A stretch of 31,809 nt of DNA, taken from positions 1-31,809 of the forward strand of contig JAIRPU010000029.1 of NCBI GenBank assembly GCA_031256815.1. Direction: 5' to 3'. This stretch comes from Spirochaetaceae bacterium. Its GTDB lineage: Bacteria > Spirochaetota > Spirochaetia > Treponematales > Breznakiellaceae. The notes beneath the pieces were generated by a model. It was not told the DNA's origin. It saw nothing but the letters and a program-made list of their open reading frames with translations, and did no database searches. Shown one piece after another: positions 1 to 8,091 of the stretch. A program made the position numbers and the translations under genes. The stretch's first letter is position 1. Every line of letters starts with the position of its first letter.

Positions 1-258
1 CCGAAACAGGAGCATCTAAAAATAGTACTCTTAAAAGATATACCAGAAAAATATAAAAAATATGATGATGAAGGAATGTTATTGGTAGATAATTGTTATA
101 TACCAGGCAACTATAAAAACCCTTTTGCCGTGTCCACACGGCCAATATTAAACGGCCTGCTGGAAAATGGGTATAAAATTATTCAAGACAAGGAGTACTA
201 CCCTTATATAAATGGTGAAAAATGTTTTGCAAGAGTGCTGGTGCAAAAGGCGCAGTAA
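1..258 (+). CDS. C-terminal part of an EcoRI-family adenine-specific DNA methyltransferase (partial)
   Basis: The reading frame is open from base 1 and ends at a TAA at 256-258, so 85 residues of a longer protein are visible. The order of motifs resembles the C-terminus of the EcoRI-methylase family: a PKQEHLKIVLL stretch, then a KYKKYDD segment, a segment with IPGNYK and FAVSTRPILNGLL, and a final NGEKCFARVLVQ strand. Such proteins methylate adenine in double-stranded DNA and often belong to a restriction-modification pair, whose other members would lie upstream of the window. The gene is AT-rich compared with the housekeeping genes that follow. The catalytic NPPF/Y-type motif is outside the window, so the assignment rests on the tail alone and stays tentative. 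Confidence 0.5.
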   Translation, partial: PKQEHLKIVLLKDIPEKYKKYDDEGMLLVDNCYIPGNYKNPFAVSTRPILNGLLENGYKIIQDKEYYPYINGEKCFARVLVQKAQ

Positions 259-294
259 AAACAATGGTGTGCGAATGGGTTAACAGGATTATTT

Positions 295-360
295 ACAGCC
301 GCTTCTGGCACATAGTCTAAATGCCTGCCCGCCATACTTAGCAGGGACTGCGGCTGTTTT
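295..360 (+). terminator. Possible stem-loop terminator after the methylase fragment
   Basis: ACAGCCGC at 295-302 pairs perfectly with GCGGCTGT at 350-357, which runs into TTTT at 357-360. The 47-nt interior contains a smaller pairing, CCTGC at 324-328 with GCAGG at 341-345. The position between a stop codon and the next promoter fits a terminator, but the large loop is unusual and a structured small RNA is an alternative. Confidence 0.4.
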
Positions 361-400
361 CTGCATGACGCGCGGACAGGGCGCTTCGCAATTTGCTATA

Positions 401-429
401 TTGCCTTTAAGCAGGTCTTATATTATACT
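401..429 (+). promoter_or_regulatory. Predicted sigma-70-type promoter of the NYN gene
   Basis: TTGCCT at 401-406 and TATACT at 424-429 are separated by 17 bp. Transcription would start near 435-437, almost on the ATG at 439, and no Shine-Dalgarno sequence precedes that ATG, so the message may be leaderless. Confidence 0.5.
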
Positions 430-438
430 TGGTATACA

Positions 439-1125
439 ATGAATATCGCCTTATATTTCGACGTAGAAAACGTCAATAATCTTAATCTTTCAGATTTGAT
501 GAACTCACTTATAGACAAAGAAAGAAACAATAACAATATAACGGTCAAACTGGCCGTTGGTAAATCGGAAGCAACAGCAAAGTACAGAAGCGAATTGTTA
601 AATCATAATTTTATGATTATTGAAACGCCTCATATAATAAGAAAAAAAAACAGGGCAGATATAATGCTCTCTATAATCGCTTACGAAGATTTTATTTATC
701 ACAAGCCGGAAATAGACCAGTTTGTATTTATAACATCAGATTCAGATTATACATTTATTATGGATAAGCTTAAACGTAATGGAAAAATTGTTTGGCTTGT
801 TTGCAAAGCAGAAGACAGGGAAAAAGAATATTTTAGAAATTGTACAGATAATATTATTTCCATAGAAAGCAATATTAAAATAAAAAAATCCCTTGCGGAA
901 CTGCAGAAATGGCTTAAAGAAAACGGCTTTGATGAATCTGAATCCCAAAAACTAATCAATTATTTTCCGAAAAATGAATGGAAAAAAATTGACAATTTTG
1001 GCTTTAATTATACAAACAAAAAAATAAAAGGGCAGGTGTCTATTTTAAAGAAATTAACAGACGAATGTTTCCTAGAAAAGAAAAAATCCGGCAATACATC
1101 TGTTTATAAAATTGCCGCAACATAA
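439..1125 (+). CDS. NYN-domain (LabA/DUF88-type) putative RNase
   Basis: This 228-residue protein begins with a NYN domain, a PIN-like nuclease fold. The conserved acidic residues are visible: D8 and N11 in YFDVENVN, D74 in RADIMLSI, and D101/D103 in ITSDSDYTF. Family members are predicted metal-dependent ribonucleases. The last 75 or so residues (from LAELQKWL) form a basic helical tail that could be a nucleic-acid-binding winged helix of the OST-HTH kind; that part is inference. The gene is AT-rich, stands alone between a methylase fragment and the convergent cdsA, and has its own promoter right at the start codon. Composition and company suggest acquired DNA, perhaps defence-related. The fold assignment is firm; the cellular target is unknown. 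Confidence 0.8.
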   Translation: MNIALYFDVENVNNLNLSDLMNSLIDKERNNNNITVKLAVGKSEATAKYRSELLNHNFMIIETPHIIRKKNRADIMLSIIAYEDFIYHKPEIDQFVFITSDSDYTFIMDKLKRNGKIVWLVCKAEDREKEYFRNCTDNIISIESNIKIKKSLAELQKWLKENGFDESESQKLINYFPKNEWKKIDNFGFNYTNKKIKGQVSILKKLTDECFLEKKKSGNTSVYKIAAT

Positions 1126-1131
1126 AACCGC

Positions 1132-2004
1132 TTATACAATATTAAAAAGCACATTATAAACAATAAAGAAAATTGGAGCGGCAAGCGATATAGAATCGAG
1201 AGAATCAAGCACGCCGCCGCGTCCCGGCATTAACGAGCCTGAGTCCTTTACACCGCAGCTTCGCTTTAGCGCGGATTCGGCAAGGTCGCCTATTATCGAA
1301 GCAAATCCTGTTGTTACGCCAAGAATTATTCCGGATGTAAGCGCGCTAAAACGTGTTGTTGTAAATATCGCCGGCAAAAGCAACGAGGCCGCAACGCAAA
1401 CGACCATTGAACCAAAAATCCCGCCGGCAAATCCGGCAACACTTTTGTTTGGGCTTGCAGGAATAATGCCTTTGTTGCGTTTTCCAAAAAGCATTCCAAA
1501 AAGCCATGCCGAGCTGTCGTTTAAGATAACAGTTCCCAAAAATACAATAATAAGCGGCGTTGAATTTGGCAGACTGGACATAAGGTTAATGCAGCTCAAA
1601 AATATGCCGGGGTAAAAAATTACAGAAAGCCCTGCGGCAAGACGCAAACCCGCTTTTTCCATTGTTTGCGCCTGAGTAAACGCGCACAGAATAAGGCAGT
1701 AAGCCGCGCAAAGTATTACAGACGCGGCTATGGTAAGCGCCGTCCAGCCAAAACTTACATAAAGCGTAGTTGTAAGCGAAGGCAGGCCGCCAAATATAAT
1801 CGCTTCTATTTTGCTTACATAAAGCTGTTTATGCCGGAGTATACCCGCAAATTCCACTGCTCCCAGAACAGAAAAAAATGTTACAAGAATATTCAACGCA
1901 AGATGATTTTTTTGCGGAAAAAAGAAAACTACGGCAAGGGACAAAGGCAGCCCTATCCCAAAAATCAAAAGCCTTTCAAGTATATTTTTAACTTTTGCAT
2001 TCAT
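1132..2004 (-). CDS. cdsA: Phosphatidate cytidylyltransferase
   Basis: This 290-residue integral membrane protein converts phosphatidic acid and CTP to CDP-diacylglycerol, the branch point of bacterial phospholipid synthesis. Multiple hydrophobic segments fill the protein. The C-terminal CDP-diglyceride synthetase signature is clear: SNxSxxGFxGGIFG-like PNKSVAGFAGGIFG, then IIGDLAESALKR, VKDSGSLMPGRGGVLDSLDS. The length is usual for the family. Its ATG overlaps the end of uppS by 4 bp (ATGA), which implies translational coupling and a shared message driven from the promoter upstream of uppS. The 3' end is only 6 bp from the convergent NYN gene, with no terminator visible between them. Confidence 0.95.
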   Translation of the reverse strand: MNAKVKNILERLLIFGIGLPLSLAVVFFFPQKNHLALNILVTFFSVLGAVEFAGILRHKQLYVSKIEAIIFGGLPSLTTTLYVSFGWTALTIAASVILCAAYCLILCAFTQAQTMEKAGLRLAAGLSVIFYPGIFLSCINLMSSLPNSTPLIIVFLGTVILNDSSAWLFGMLFGKRNKGIIPASPNKSVAGFAGGIFGSMVVCVAASLLLPAIFTTTRFSALTSGIILGVTTGFASIIGDLAESALKRSCGVKDSGSLMPGRGGVLDSLDSISLAAPIFFIVYNVLFNIV

Positions 2005-2717
2005 TCTGCACCGCCAAAACGCCTTTCGCGGCAGGCAAAAAAATCAAGCGCCGCGCGTAAATGCGATTCAGTCCAGTCCGGCCAAAGCTCGCTGGAAATA
2101 TAATACTCGGAATACGCGCCTTCCCACAATAAAAAATTACTGGTTCGGAATTCGCCTGCAGTACGTATAATTAAATCCGGGTCGGGAACATCCGGGTTGT
2201 CCAGGTTGTTTGCTATCGCGCTTTCGTTTACAATCACTGATTCGCCATTCAAAGCTTTACCGTCTAAAATCCGGTTTACCGCGCGTATAATTTCGTTACG
2301 GCCGCCGTAATTTAGCGCAAGAATTACCTGCATCCCGTCAAAAGCGCGTGTGTCTTCACAAGCTTTTCGCACTTCTGCGGAGATTTCGGCGGGTAAACCG
2401 GATAAATCTCCTGCATGACGCACCCTTAGCCTGTCTTTTCGGTAATGATTCAATTCGTCTACCAAATAACGTTTAACCAAATTCATAATGAATTGAACTT
2501 CACTTTCCGCGCGTTTCCAATTTTCTGTAGAAAAAACATATAGAGTGAGGTAGCGAATTCCAAGCCGCACAGACGCTTCTACTATCTTTCGCGCTGTTTT
2601 TAGCCCTTCAAGATGCCCGTCTGTTCTTGGACGCCCCTGCCGTGCTGCCCAGCGGCCGTTCCCGTCCATAATAATCCCGACATGAACAGGCAGCCCGCCC
2701 TTAGTTTTTTCCGACAT
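2001..2717 (-). CDS. uppS: Isoprenyl (undecaprenyl) diphosphate synthase
   Basis: The product is a cis-prenyltransferase that condenses isopentenyl diphosphate units onto farnesyl diphosphate to make the lipid carrier for peptidoglycan and other surface glycans. Family motifs run in order: HVGIIMDGNGRWA with the catalytic Asp, the YLTLYVFSTENWKR block, LALNYGGRNEI, and the C-terminal PDLIIRTAGEFRTSNFLLW and YSEYYI. I chose the ATG at 2717 (MSEKTKGG, 238 residues) rather than the farther upstream ATG at 2762. The upstream start would lie inside the predicted promoter, and the shorter form matches the family length. No Shine-Dalgarno sequence precedes this start. The gene is the first of a two-gene operon with cdsA. 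Confidence 0.95.
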   Translation of the reverse strand: MSEKTKGGLPVHVGIIMDGNGRWAARQGRPRTDGHLEGLKTARKIVEASVRLGIRYLTLYVFSTENWKRAESEVQFIMNLVKRYLVDELNHYRKDRLRVRHAGDLSGLPAEISAEVRKACEDTRAFDGMQVILALNYGGRNEIIRAVNRILDGKALNGESVIVNESAIANNLDNPDVPDPDLIIRTAGEFRTSNFLLWEGAYSEYYISSELWPDWTESHLRAALDFFACRERRFGGAE

Positions 2718-2736
2718 TTTTGTTATTACTATGAAC

Positions 2737-2764
2737 ATTATAATACGATTATTCAAGCCCACAA
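2737..2764 (-). promoter_or_regulatory. Predicted promoter of uppS-cdsA
   Basis: On the minus strand TTGTGG (2764-2759) and a perfect TATAAT (2742-2737) are 16 bp apart. The start point would fall near 2730, giving a leader of about a dozen bases without a Shine-Dalgarno sequence before the ATG at 2717. Confidence 0.5.
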
Positions 2765-2846
2765 TAAATTTTGTAGGAATTATTGATTTTCAGGCCGAAA
2801 ATTATTCTGTAAGCATTGATAAATATCATAAAAAACTACAAGGCGC

Positions 2847-2876
2847 TTGACATTGAGATTTATAGTGTAGTAAAGT
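2847..2876 (+). promoter_or_regulatory. Predicted promoter of the receiver-domain operon
   Basis: A perfect TTGACA at 2847-2852 is followed after 18 bp by TAAAGT at 2871-2876. The -10 box is only moderately good. It lies about 35 bp upstream of the start codon, in the divergent space shared with uppS. Confidence 0.45.
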
Positions 2877-2913
2877 TAATAAGTGTTAATTTTTAGATTT
2901 AAGGAGCTTCGTG

Positions 2914-3348
2914 ATGATTGCTAAAAGTAGTATGGGCGCTGACTCAAAACCACCTGCGGGCATGAAACCGGACGGAACCGCTTACCGCGTGCTTATTGTT
3001 GATGACTCTATGTTTATTGCAAAGCAGCTGGGGCAAATTTTAACCTCCGAGGGTTTTGAGGTTGTTGATACTGCGGGGGATGGCGCTCAAGGTGTCGAAA
3101 AATTCAAGGCAAACCAGGGCAAAATTGATCTTATCACTATGGATATTACAATGCCTGTGCTTGATGGTGTTTCGGCACTGGAAAAAATAATTCAAATAGA
3201 TAAAAACGTTAAAGTTATTATGGTTAGCGCCCTTGGCAAAGAAGATGTTGTAAAAAAATGTCTTTTGGCAGGCGCAAAAAGCTACATCGTAAAGCCGCTT
3301 GACCGCGCAAAAGTGCTTGAACGGGTTAATACTGTTATAAAAATGTAG
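2914..3348 (+). CDS. CheY-like single-domain response regulator
   Basis: The protein is a free receiver domain behind a short N-terminal tail of about 22 residues. Receiver hallmarks are present: the acidic pair in LIVDDS, the phosphoacceptor Asp in LITMDITMP (about residue 77), the switch Ser in IMVSALGK and the Lys in YIVKPLD. There is no output domain, so it probably acts by binding a partner, as CheY does. I prefer the ATG at 2914 over the GTG at 2911 because AAGGAG at 2901-2906 then has a 7-nt spacing. The next gene starts 10 bp downstream, so the two are co-transcribed. No sensor kinase is nearby, and the sequence does not show whether it works in chemotaxis or elsewhere. Confidence 0.9.
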   Translation: MIAKSSMGADSKPPAGMKPDGTAYRVLIVDDSMFIAKQLGQILTSEGFEVVDTAGDGAQGVEKFKANQGKIDLITMDITMPVLDGVSALEKIIQIDKNVKVIMVSALGKEDVVKKCLLAGAKSYIVKPLDRAKVLERVNTVIKM

Positions 3349-3358
3349 CGGAGAGTAT

Positions 3359-4411
3359 GTGAAAATCGAAGTTCACTCTCCTACCATACGCCGTAAGGAG
3401 ATGGACGCTGTTCTTACTGTGCTGGTGGAAGAAAAAATCGGCCCCGGAGAGCAGTCCCAAAGGCTTGTTCAAAAAGCCAAAGAAAATTTGCATTTTGATT
3501 ATGCTCTTGCTTTACGCAGTCCGGCAATCGCGTTAACACTGGCATTAAGGTCGTTTGGAGAGTTCAACGACAGCTCTTGGCGTCCGGGCGCGGTTGTTTC
3601 GGCATTGTCGCCGCTTTATTACGAGAGGGCGATTTTGGACGCCGGCTGGATGCCGATTTATTGCGATGTAGATGTACAAACAGCGCTTATTTCAACAGAT
3701 ACTTTTAAGAAAGCAATAGAAAATTGTCCGCATGAGCTAAAACCTTACTGCGTTATACTGCACGAAACTCTTGGTTTTATGCCGGCACATTCTTTCTTCG
3801 ATGAAATTTCAATTCCTGTAATAGAAGATTGTTCGCTTTCCATGGGGGGGCGTTTGGATGAGGCAACCGCCGGTTCTTTTGGGCATCTTTCTATTTTAGG
3901 ACTTGAGGAACGCGATTTTTTAACGGCAGGCGGCGGCGCATTATTGTTTGCCGCAGAAAGACGAAATGGCAGTGTTTTGAAAAGCTTTGACGCCTTGCCC
4001 CCTGAATACGGACTTCCGGACATGAATGCGGCCATGGCGCTGGTTCAAATGAGAGAAGCGGCGCGAAACAGCGAGAAATGCGCCGAAATTGCCCGGCTTT
4101 ATACCGATGCGGCGCTCCGTGGCGGCAGGCACAAACTTATAACCATGCCGCACAACTTTGAATACAACAATTATGCTTTTCCGCTGATATTGGAATCCGG
4201 CATGAAAGATACGGTTGCATGGGCAAATAAAAAAGGAATCGCCGTTGAGCTTGCTTTTGGCGGGACTCTCGCTGGAACAGGCGTGGTAAACAGAGGCCTT
4301 TGCCCGGCTGCGGAATCTCTTGCGCTGCGCACCGCCCTATTCCCGCTTTATCCGCGTTTAAGCGCCGATTCTGCGCAAAAAGTCGCCCGTCTTATACAAA
4401 CTTTGCCCTAA
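3359..4411 (+). CDS. DegT/DnrJ/EryC1-like aminotransferase-fold protein lacking the PLP lysine
   Basis: The 350-residue protein has the layout of the DegT/DnrJ/EryC1 (sugar aminotransferase) family: an N-terminal segment ending in YALALRSPAIALTLAL, the AGWMPIYCDVD strand, VIEDCSLSMGG at about 154-164, a glycine-rich AGGGALLF loop at about 190-197, and the late YNNYAFPLIL segment. In active members a lysine six residues before the GEGG-type loop holds PLP. Here that place (about residue 184, in LGLEERDFLTAGGG) is a glutamate, so normal transamination is unlikely. It may be a sugar-modifying non-aminating relative or a pseudo-enzyme. It starts at a GTG preceded by GGAGAG (3350-3355), follows the receiver gene by 10 bp and overlaps mnmE by one base (TAATG). 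Confidence 0.65.
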   Translation: MKIEVHSPTIRRKEMDAVLTVLVEEKIGPGEQSQRLVQKAKENLHFDYALALRSPAIALTLALRSFGEFNDSSWRPGAVVSALSPLYYERAILDAGWMPIYCDVDVQTALISTDTFKKAIENCPHELKPYCVILHETLGFMPAHSFFDEISIPVIEDCSLSMGGRLDEATAGSFGHLSILGLEERDFLTAGGGALLFAAERRNGSVLKSFDALPPEYGLPDMNAAMALVQMREAARNSEKCAEIARLYTDAALRGGRHKLITMPHNFEYNNYAFPLILESGMKDTVAWANKKGIAVELAFGGTLAGTGVVNRGLCPAAESLALRTALFPLYPRLSADSAQKVARLIQTLP

Positions 4412-5790
4412 TGCCATTTTTTAACGAAAAAGCGTATTATGGAGACGAAACGCCCATAGCTGCGATAGCTACCGCGCACGGCATAAGCGCGCTTTCTTTA
4501 ATAAGAATTTCCGGCAAAGGTTCTGTCGAACTGCTGTCCAAAATATTTTCACGCCCGCAGGCGCTTAAACAGGCCGCGGCCAACAGCGTTGTTTACGGAT
4601 GGATGCTCGATGATATTTGCGGGGCGCGCATTGACGAAACGCTGGTTTCGGTCTACAGAGCGCCAAAGAGCTTTACCGGGGAAGACGGCGCTGATATTTG
4701 CTGCCACGGAGGGCTTGCTGCGGCGCGTTCTATAATGACAGCGCTTTTAAAATCCGGATTTAGAGAGGCGCTGCCTGGCGAATTTAGTTTCCGCGCGTTT
4801 TCAAATGGCAAGATAGATTTAAGCCGCGCCGAAGCAATAATGGAGCTTGTCGGTTCAAAAACAGACACAGGCAGGGCGAAGGCGGTAAAAAGGCTTGCCG
4901 GAGCTATCGAAACGCGGATTCGTTCTATTCAGAATGAACTCGTATCAATTTTGGCTGAAGTCGAACTCAATCTTGATTATTCCGAAGTTGACGGCATAGG
5001 AGACGAAAGCGAAGCGTTTTTGGAATACGAAAAACTTAAAGCCGTGCTTGATAGTCTAGATTCGCTTTCTTCCAGTTTTGCCGGCGAAAGAATATACCGC
5101 GAAGGAATAAAGGTTGTGCTTGCCGGAGCGCCAAATGCTGGAAAATCGAGTTTGTTCAATATGCTTGTTCAGGAAGAGCGTTCAATAGTAAGCGAAATTC
5201 CAGGGACAACGCGGGATTGGCTTGAAGCATGGATTTCGTTAAAAGGCATTCCTGTTTGCCTTATAGATACCGCAGGTTTACGTGAAGATGGCGGCAAAAT
5301 AGAAAAAATTGGAATTGAACGCAGCAGAGCGCTTACCGAAAGCGCGGAGCTTGTACTTTTCATTTTGGACGGCTCAACCTGGACGGGCAGCGAAGACGCT
5401 TTGTTGGCAGGCATAGACACGCGCAGGCTTATATATGTTTGGAACAAAGCGGATATTGTTCCAAAGGCGGCGCGGGAAGATTTTTTACCGGTAAGCGCTA
5501 CGGCGGGAACAGGCATAGACGCGCTTTGTTCCGCCATAGTTCAGCGTGTTGAGGCTATATTTAAACCATGCGAAGACTACGCTCTTGGCAGCGACAGGCA
5601 AAAATTGCTTGTAGATGAGGCGCGTAATTTTTTGCGCGAAGCGCTAAGACTTGCCGGTTTAAACGAAGCGCTGGAACTCATTGCAGGAGAACTTCGGGGC
5701 GCGGTAAATGCGCTTGGCGAAATAACCGGCGAAGTTAGCAGCGATGATATACTAAATGTTATCTTCAGCAAATTCTGCGTAGGGAAATAG
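4411..5790 (+). CDS. mnmE: tRNA modification GTPase MnmE
   Basis: MnmE, with MnmG, installs the carboxymethylaminomethyl (or taurinomethyl-type) group on U34 of certain tRNAs. The 459-residue protein shows the N-terminal formyl-THF-binding domain (ETPIAAIATAHGISALSLIR), a helical domain, and the inserted G domain: GAPNAGKSS (239-247), EIPGTTRD, DTAGLRED and NKAD. It ends with the diagnostic FCVGK with Cys456. Translation probably begins at the ATG at 4411, whose A is the last base of the preceding stop codon. The open frame extends upstream to 4300, but those residues lie inside the previous gene and do not belong to the family. No MnmG gene is in the window. Confidence 0.96.
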   Translation: MPFFNEKAYYGDETPIAAIATAHGISALSLIRISGKGSVELLSKIFSRPQALKQAAANSVVYGWMLDDICGARIDETLVSVYRAPKSFTGEDGADICCHGGLAAARSIMTALLKSGFREALPGEFSFRAFSNGKIDLSRAEAIMELVGSKTDTGRAKAVKRLAGAIETRIRSIQNELVSILAEVELNLDYSEVDGIGDESEAFLEYEKLKAVLDSLDSLSSSFAGERIYREGIKVVLAGAPNAGKSSLFNMLVQEERSIVSEIPGTTRDWLEAWISLKGIPVCLIDTAGLREDGGKIEKIGIERSRALTESAELVLFILDGSTWTGSEDALLAGIDTRRLIYVWNKADIVPKAAREDFLPVSATAGTGIDALCSAIVQRVEAIFKPCEDYALGSDRQKLLVDEARNFLREALRLAGLNEALELIAGELRGAVNALGEITGEVSSDDILNVIFSKFCVGK

Positions 5791-5925
5791 CGGTTTGCGT
5801 AAATAACGCGCCGCTACAAACTTGAATCGGCCTGTGCTTTAAACGCCGCATACAACCGCCGCAGCCTCGTTGTAATAACCGCACGCCGCATTGCAAAATT
5901 GTGCCGGCCTTCGCTGCTTAACGTA

Positions 5926-7065
5926 TTAACGCAAAAACAAACGCGGCACACGCCGGCTTATACCGCAGCAGATTTCGTATGGAATAGTGCCTGCAATAAC
6001 AGCAAGCGAAGCGGCGTCCTGTGCGGGCGGGCTTTGACCAAATATTACAGCATCGTCATATAGGGACGTTTTTAATGTTGAACCTAAATTGACCATACAC
6101 ATATCCATGCATATTCTGCCGGCAAGCGGATAGAGTTCGCCGCCAATGCATACAAAAAAATTACCTTGCGGAGCTGTGCTTAATATGCGCGGCAGCCCAT
6201 CGGCATACCCTATTGGCAGGATGCCGATGAAGGTATCTTCGGCGGCTGTCCATGCCCGTCCGTAAGAAACTGTTTCGCCAGCGCCGATTTTTTTTATTAA
6301 CACAAGTTTTGTTACAAGTTCCATAACCGGTTTTGCCAAAAAAGTTTTACCGCCATTTTGAGGCGGCGCATATCCATAAAGCGCAATTCCAGGCCTAACC
6401 ATATCCAGCCATGAATTGCTGTGAAGGAATACGCCTCCCGAATTTGCCGCGCTTAAAATACCATGTGTAATACCGGCGTTTTTTATTTCAAGTACGGCAT
6501 TTTTAAAAACATTAAGTTGAGATTCTGTCCATTCAATTTCATTTTTACCGGTGGAATCCGCTGCTGCAAGGTGAGTAACACAACCGGAAAGTTCAAGGCC
6601 GTTTTCTTTAACGGCGCGGGCAAGCGCGGCGGCGGAATGTGGCGGGCAGCCGGAACGATTCATGCCTGTATCGACTTTTAAAAAAACTTTTGCCGTTTTG
6701 TTTTTTGCGGCATTTTTAGCGGCGCGGGCAAAATTTTTTATTTGGTCCTCACAGCTAACAAAAGGCGAAATTGATAAACTTGCCGCCGCTTCCAATTCAG
6801 AGGGCAGCGCGGGCGAAAAAAGCAGAATTGGAGCGTTTATACCCGCCTCGCGTAATTCCGCCCCTTCGTCAACTGTGGCAACAGCAAGCGCCGCCACGCC
6901 TGCTTCAAGCGCTGTTTTAGCAATTTCTACCGCGCCGTGACCATAGGCATCTGCCTTAACGGGCAAACATATCAGGGGGCGTGTTCCTCCGCCAAGATAT
7001 GCCCTAAGCGCGCCAATATTTGCGGCAAGGTTTTTAAGATGGATTATCGCGCGTGTGGCTCTCAT
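5926..7065 (-). CDS. alr: Alanine racemase
   Basis: This PLP enzyme interconverts L- and D-alanine for peptidoglycan. PLP-lysine motif VKADAYGHG places the Schiff-base lysine at K37. The second catalytic residue sits in the VSYGRAW segment, followed by ILPIGYADGLPR, and ICMDMCMVN lies near the C-terminus, all in family order. I chose the ATG at 7065 (MRATRAIIH, 380 residues), giving the usual length. An upstream in-frame ATG at 7128 would add 21 residues overlapping rsmD without family resemblance. The start lies 32 bp inside the 3' end of rsmD, so the two are coupled. No Shine-Dalgarno sequence is obvious. It is last in the run acyP-prmC-hypothetical-rsmD-alr and is convergent with mnmE. I see no clear terminator in the 135-bp spacer at 5791-5925. 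Confidence 0.95.
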   Translation of the reverse strand: MRATRAIIHLKNLAANIGALRAYLGGGTRPLICLPVKADAYGHGAVEIAKTALEAGVAALAVATVDEGAELREAGINAPILLFSPALPSELEAAASLSISPFVSCEDQIKNFARAAKNAAKNKTAKVFLKVDTGMNRSGCPPHSAAALARAVKENGLELSGCVTHLAAADSTGKNEIEWTESQLNVFKNAVLEIKNAGITHGILSAANSGGVFLHSNSWLDMVRPGIALYGYAPPQNGGKTFLAKPVMELVTKLVLIKKIGAGETVSYGRAWTAAEDTFIGILPIGYADGLPRILSTAPQGNFFVCIGGELYPLAGRICMDMCMVNLGSTLKTSLYDDAVIFGQSPPAQDAASLAVIAGTIPYEICCGISRRVPRLFLR

Positions 7066-7600
7066 TTTTGCGTTTAACGTAAAAGCTAACAACGGAACGT
7101 CCGTATTCGCGTTCATCCAGAATCTCAAGCGGAACTCCGTTTAATTCAAAATGCTCTTCCCCCGGATGATGAAGCAGCACAAGCCCTCCCTCTCTTATAA
7201 TTCCGTTTTTTGCTATGGAAGCAAGCAAATCTTCTTTGTATTTGTATATAAAAGGCGGGTCGCAAAATACAATATCAAAGTTTTTTAGTTTTGTTCTTTT
7301 AATATACAGTTCAACAGGCATAAACTTGCAATTAATTCGCACAGGAGCGCCTTCAACATTTTCTATAAGCGTTGAGCGTTTTTTGGGGTCGCTTTCTACC
7401 GCTTCTACAAATGCCGCCCCGCGGGAGGCCGCTTCCAGGGCTATTATGCCTGAACCGCTAAAAAGGTCAAGAAAAGAAAGTCCGTCTAGTTCTCCAAGAA
7501 CGGCAAATACCGATTCACGCATTTTGTCCATAGCGGGGCGGATAATTCCGGCAGGACAGCCGACACGCTTTCCGGCAAGCGCGCCGCCGGAAACTCTCAT
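7034..7600 (-). CDS. rsmD: 16S rRNA (guanine(966)-N2)-methyltransferase RsmD
   Basis: RsmD methylates G966 of 16S rRNA using S-adenosylmethionine. In its 188 residues the family signature IIRPAMDKMRESVFAVL is followed by the SAM-binding motif LDLFSGSGIIALEAASRGA and by the catalytic DPPF motif in IVFCDPPFIYK. Length is normal. Its start overlaps the stop of the small upstream gene by 4 bp (ATGA) and its 3' end overlaps alr, so it belongs to one polycistronic message. The C-terminal tail (KRKNESHTRDNPS) is polar and not conserved. Confidence 0.93.
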   Translation of the reverse strand: MRVSGGALAGKRVGCPAGIIRPAMDKMRESVFAVLGELDGLSFLDLFSGSGIIALEAASRGAAFVEAVESDPKKRSTLIENVEGAPVRINCKFMPVELYIKRTKLKNFDIVFCDPPFIYKYKEDLLASIAKNGIIREGGLVLLHHPGEEHFELNGVPLEILDEREYGRSVVSFYVKRKNESHTRDNPS

Positions 7601-8046
7601 TTCAAATCGGTAAGTAATGCGGAAAGTTCGTCAACGCTTACAATGCGCGGGTCGCTTGCAGTGTTTAGCGCTTCCGACATATTTTCTTTTATAATTTTTT
7701 GCCTTTCTGTGCAGGCGGCGGCAAGCGCCCCTGTAATTTCAGCAATACGCGGATAGTTATTAATGGAAAATGAGGCTTTACCGCTCAGAATACGGCTTAA
7801 GAGGTCAAAAAAACGTTCTTCCGTATCGTATAAATTGTGCAGCTGCTCATCCCATTCAATAAGCTGCCTGTTCTCCATAAGGCTTTTTAAAATGATTTTT
7901 GCGGTCTCGCCAATAAAATCAAGATCTTCAATCGTTTTATCAAGGTATAGTTCCGGAGCGGCGTCGAGATGTAAAAGGTCAGAAACTGTCCTTATCCTCG
8001 TATTCAAGATAAAAATATTGTCTTCGTAATTAAGATGCTTTTCCAT
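7597..8046 (-). CDS. Conserved-looking hypothetical protein upstream of rsmD
   Basis: I do not recognise a family. The 149-residue protein is acidic and mostly helical by composition, with no signal peptide, membrane span or cysteine-rich motif. The text contains leucine-rich amphipathic stretches such as IIKENMSEALN and DELSALLTDLK. Its genuineness is supported by 4-bp stop/start overlap with rsmD, by a possible AAGG Shine-Dalgarno sequence shortly before the ATG, and by its place in an operon whose other members are all well defined. A cytoplasmic helper role linked to translation genes can be imagined, but nothing in the sequence shows it. Confidence 0.7.
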   Translation of the reverse strand: MEKHLNYEDNIFILNTRIRTVSDLLHLDAAPELYLDKTIEDLDFIGETAKIILKSLMENRQLIEWDEQLHNLYDTEERFFDLLSRILSGKASFSINNYPRIAEITGALAAACTERQKIIKENMSEALNTASDPRIVSVDELSALLTDLK

Positions 8047-8091
8047 AACCTTACTTTCAGTATCGGAAAATTAAAACAGAACTTCAATAAT

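Noticed and set aside
1666..2103. Plus-strand open frame opposite cdsA
   Set aside because: It is antisense to a well-supported gene, has no ribosome site and gives a basic, low-complexity translation.
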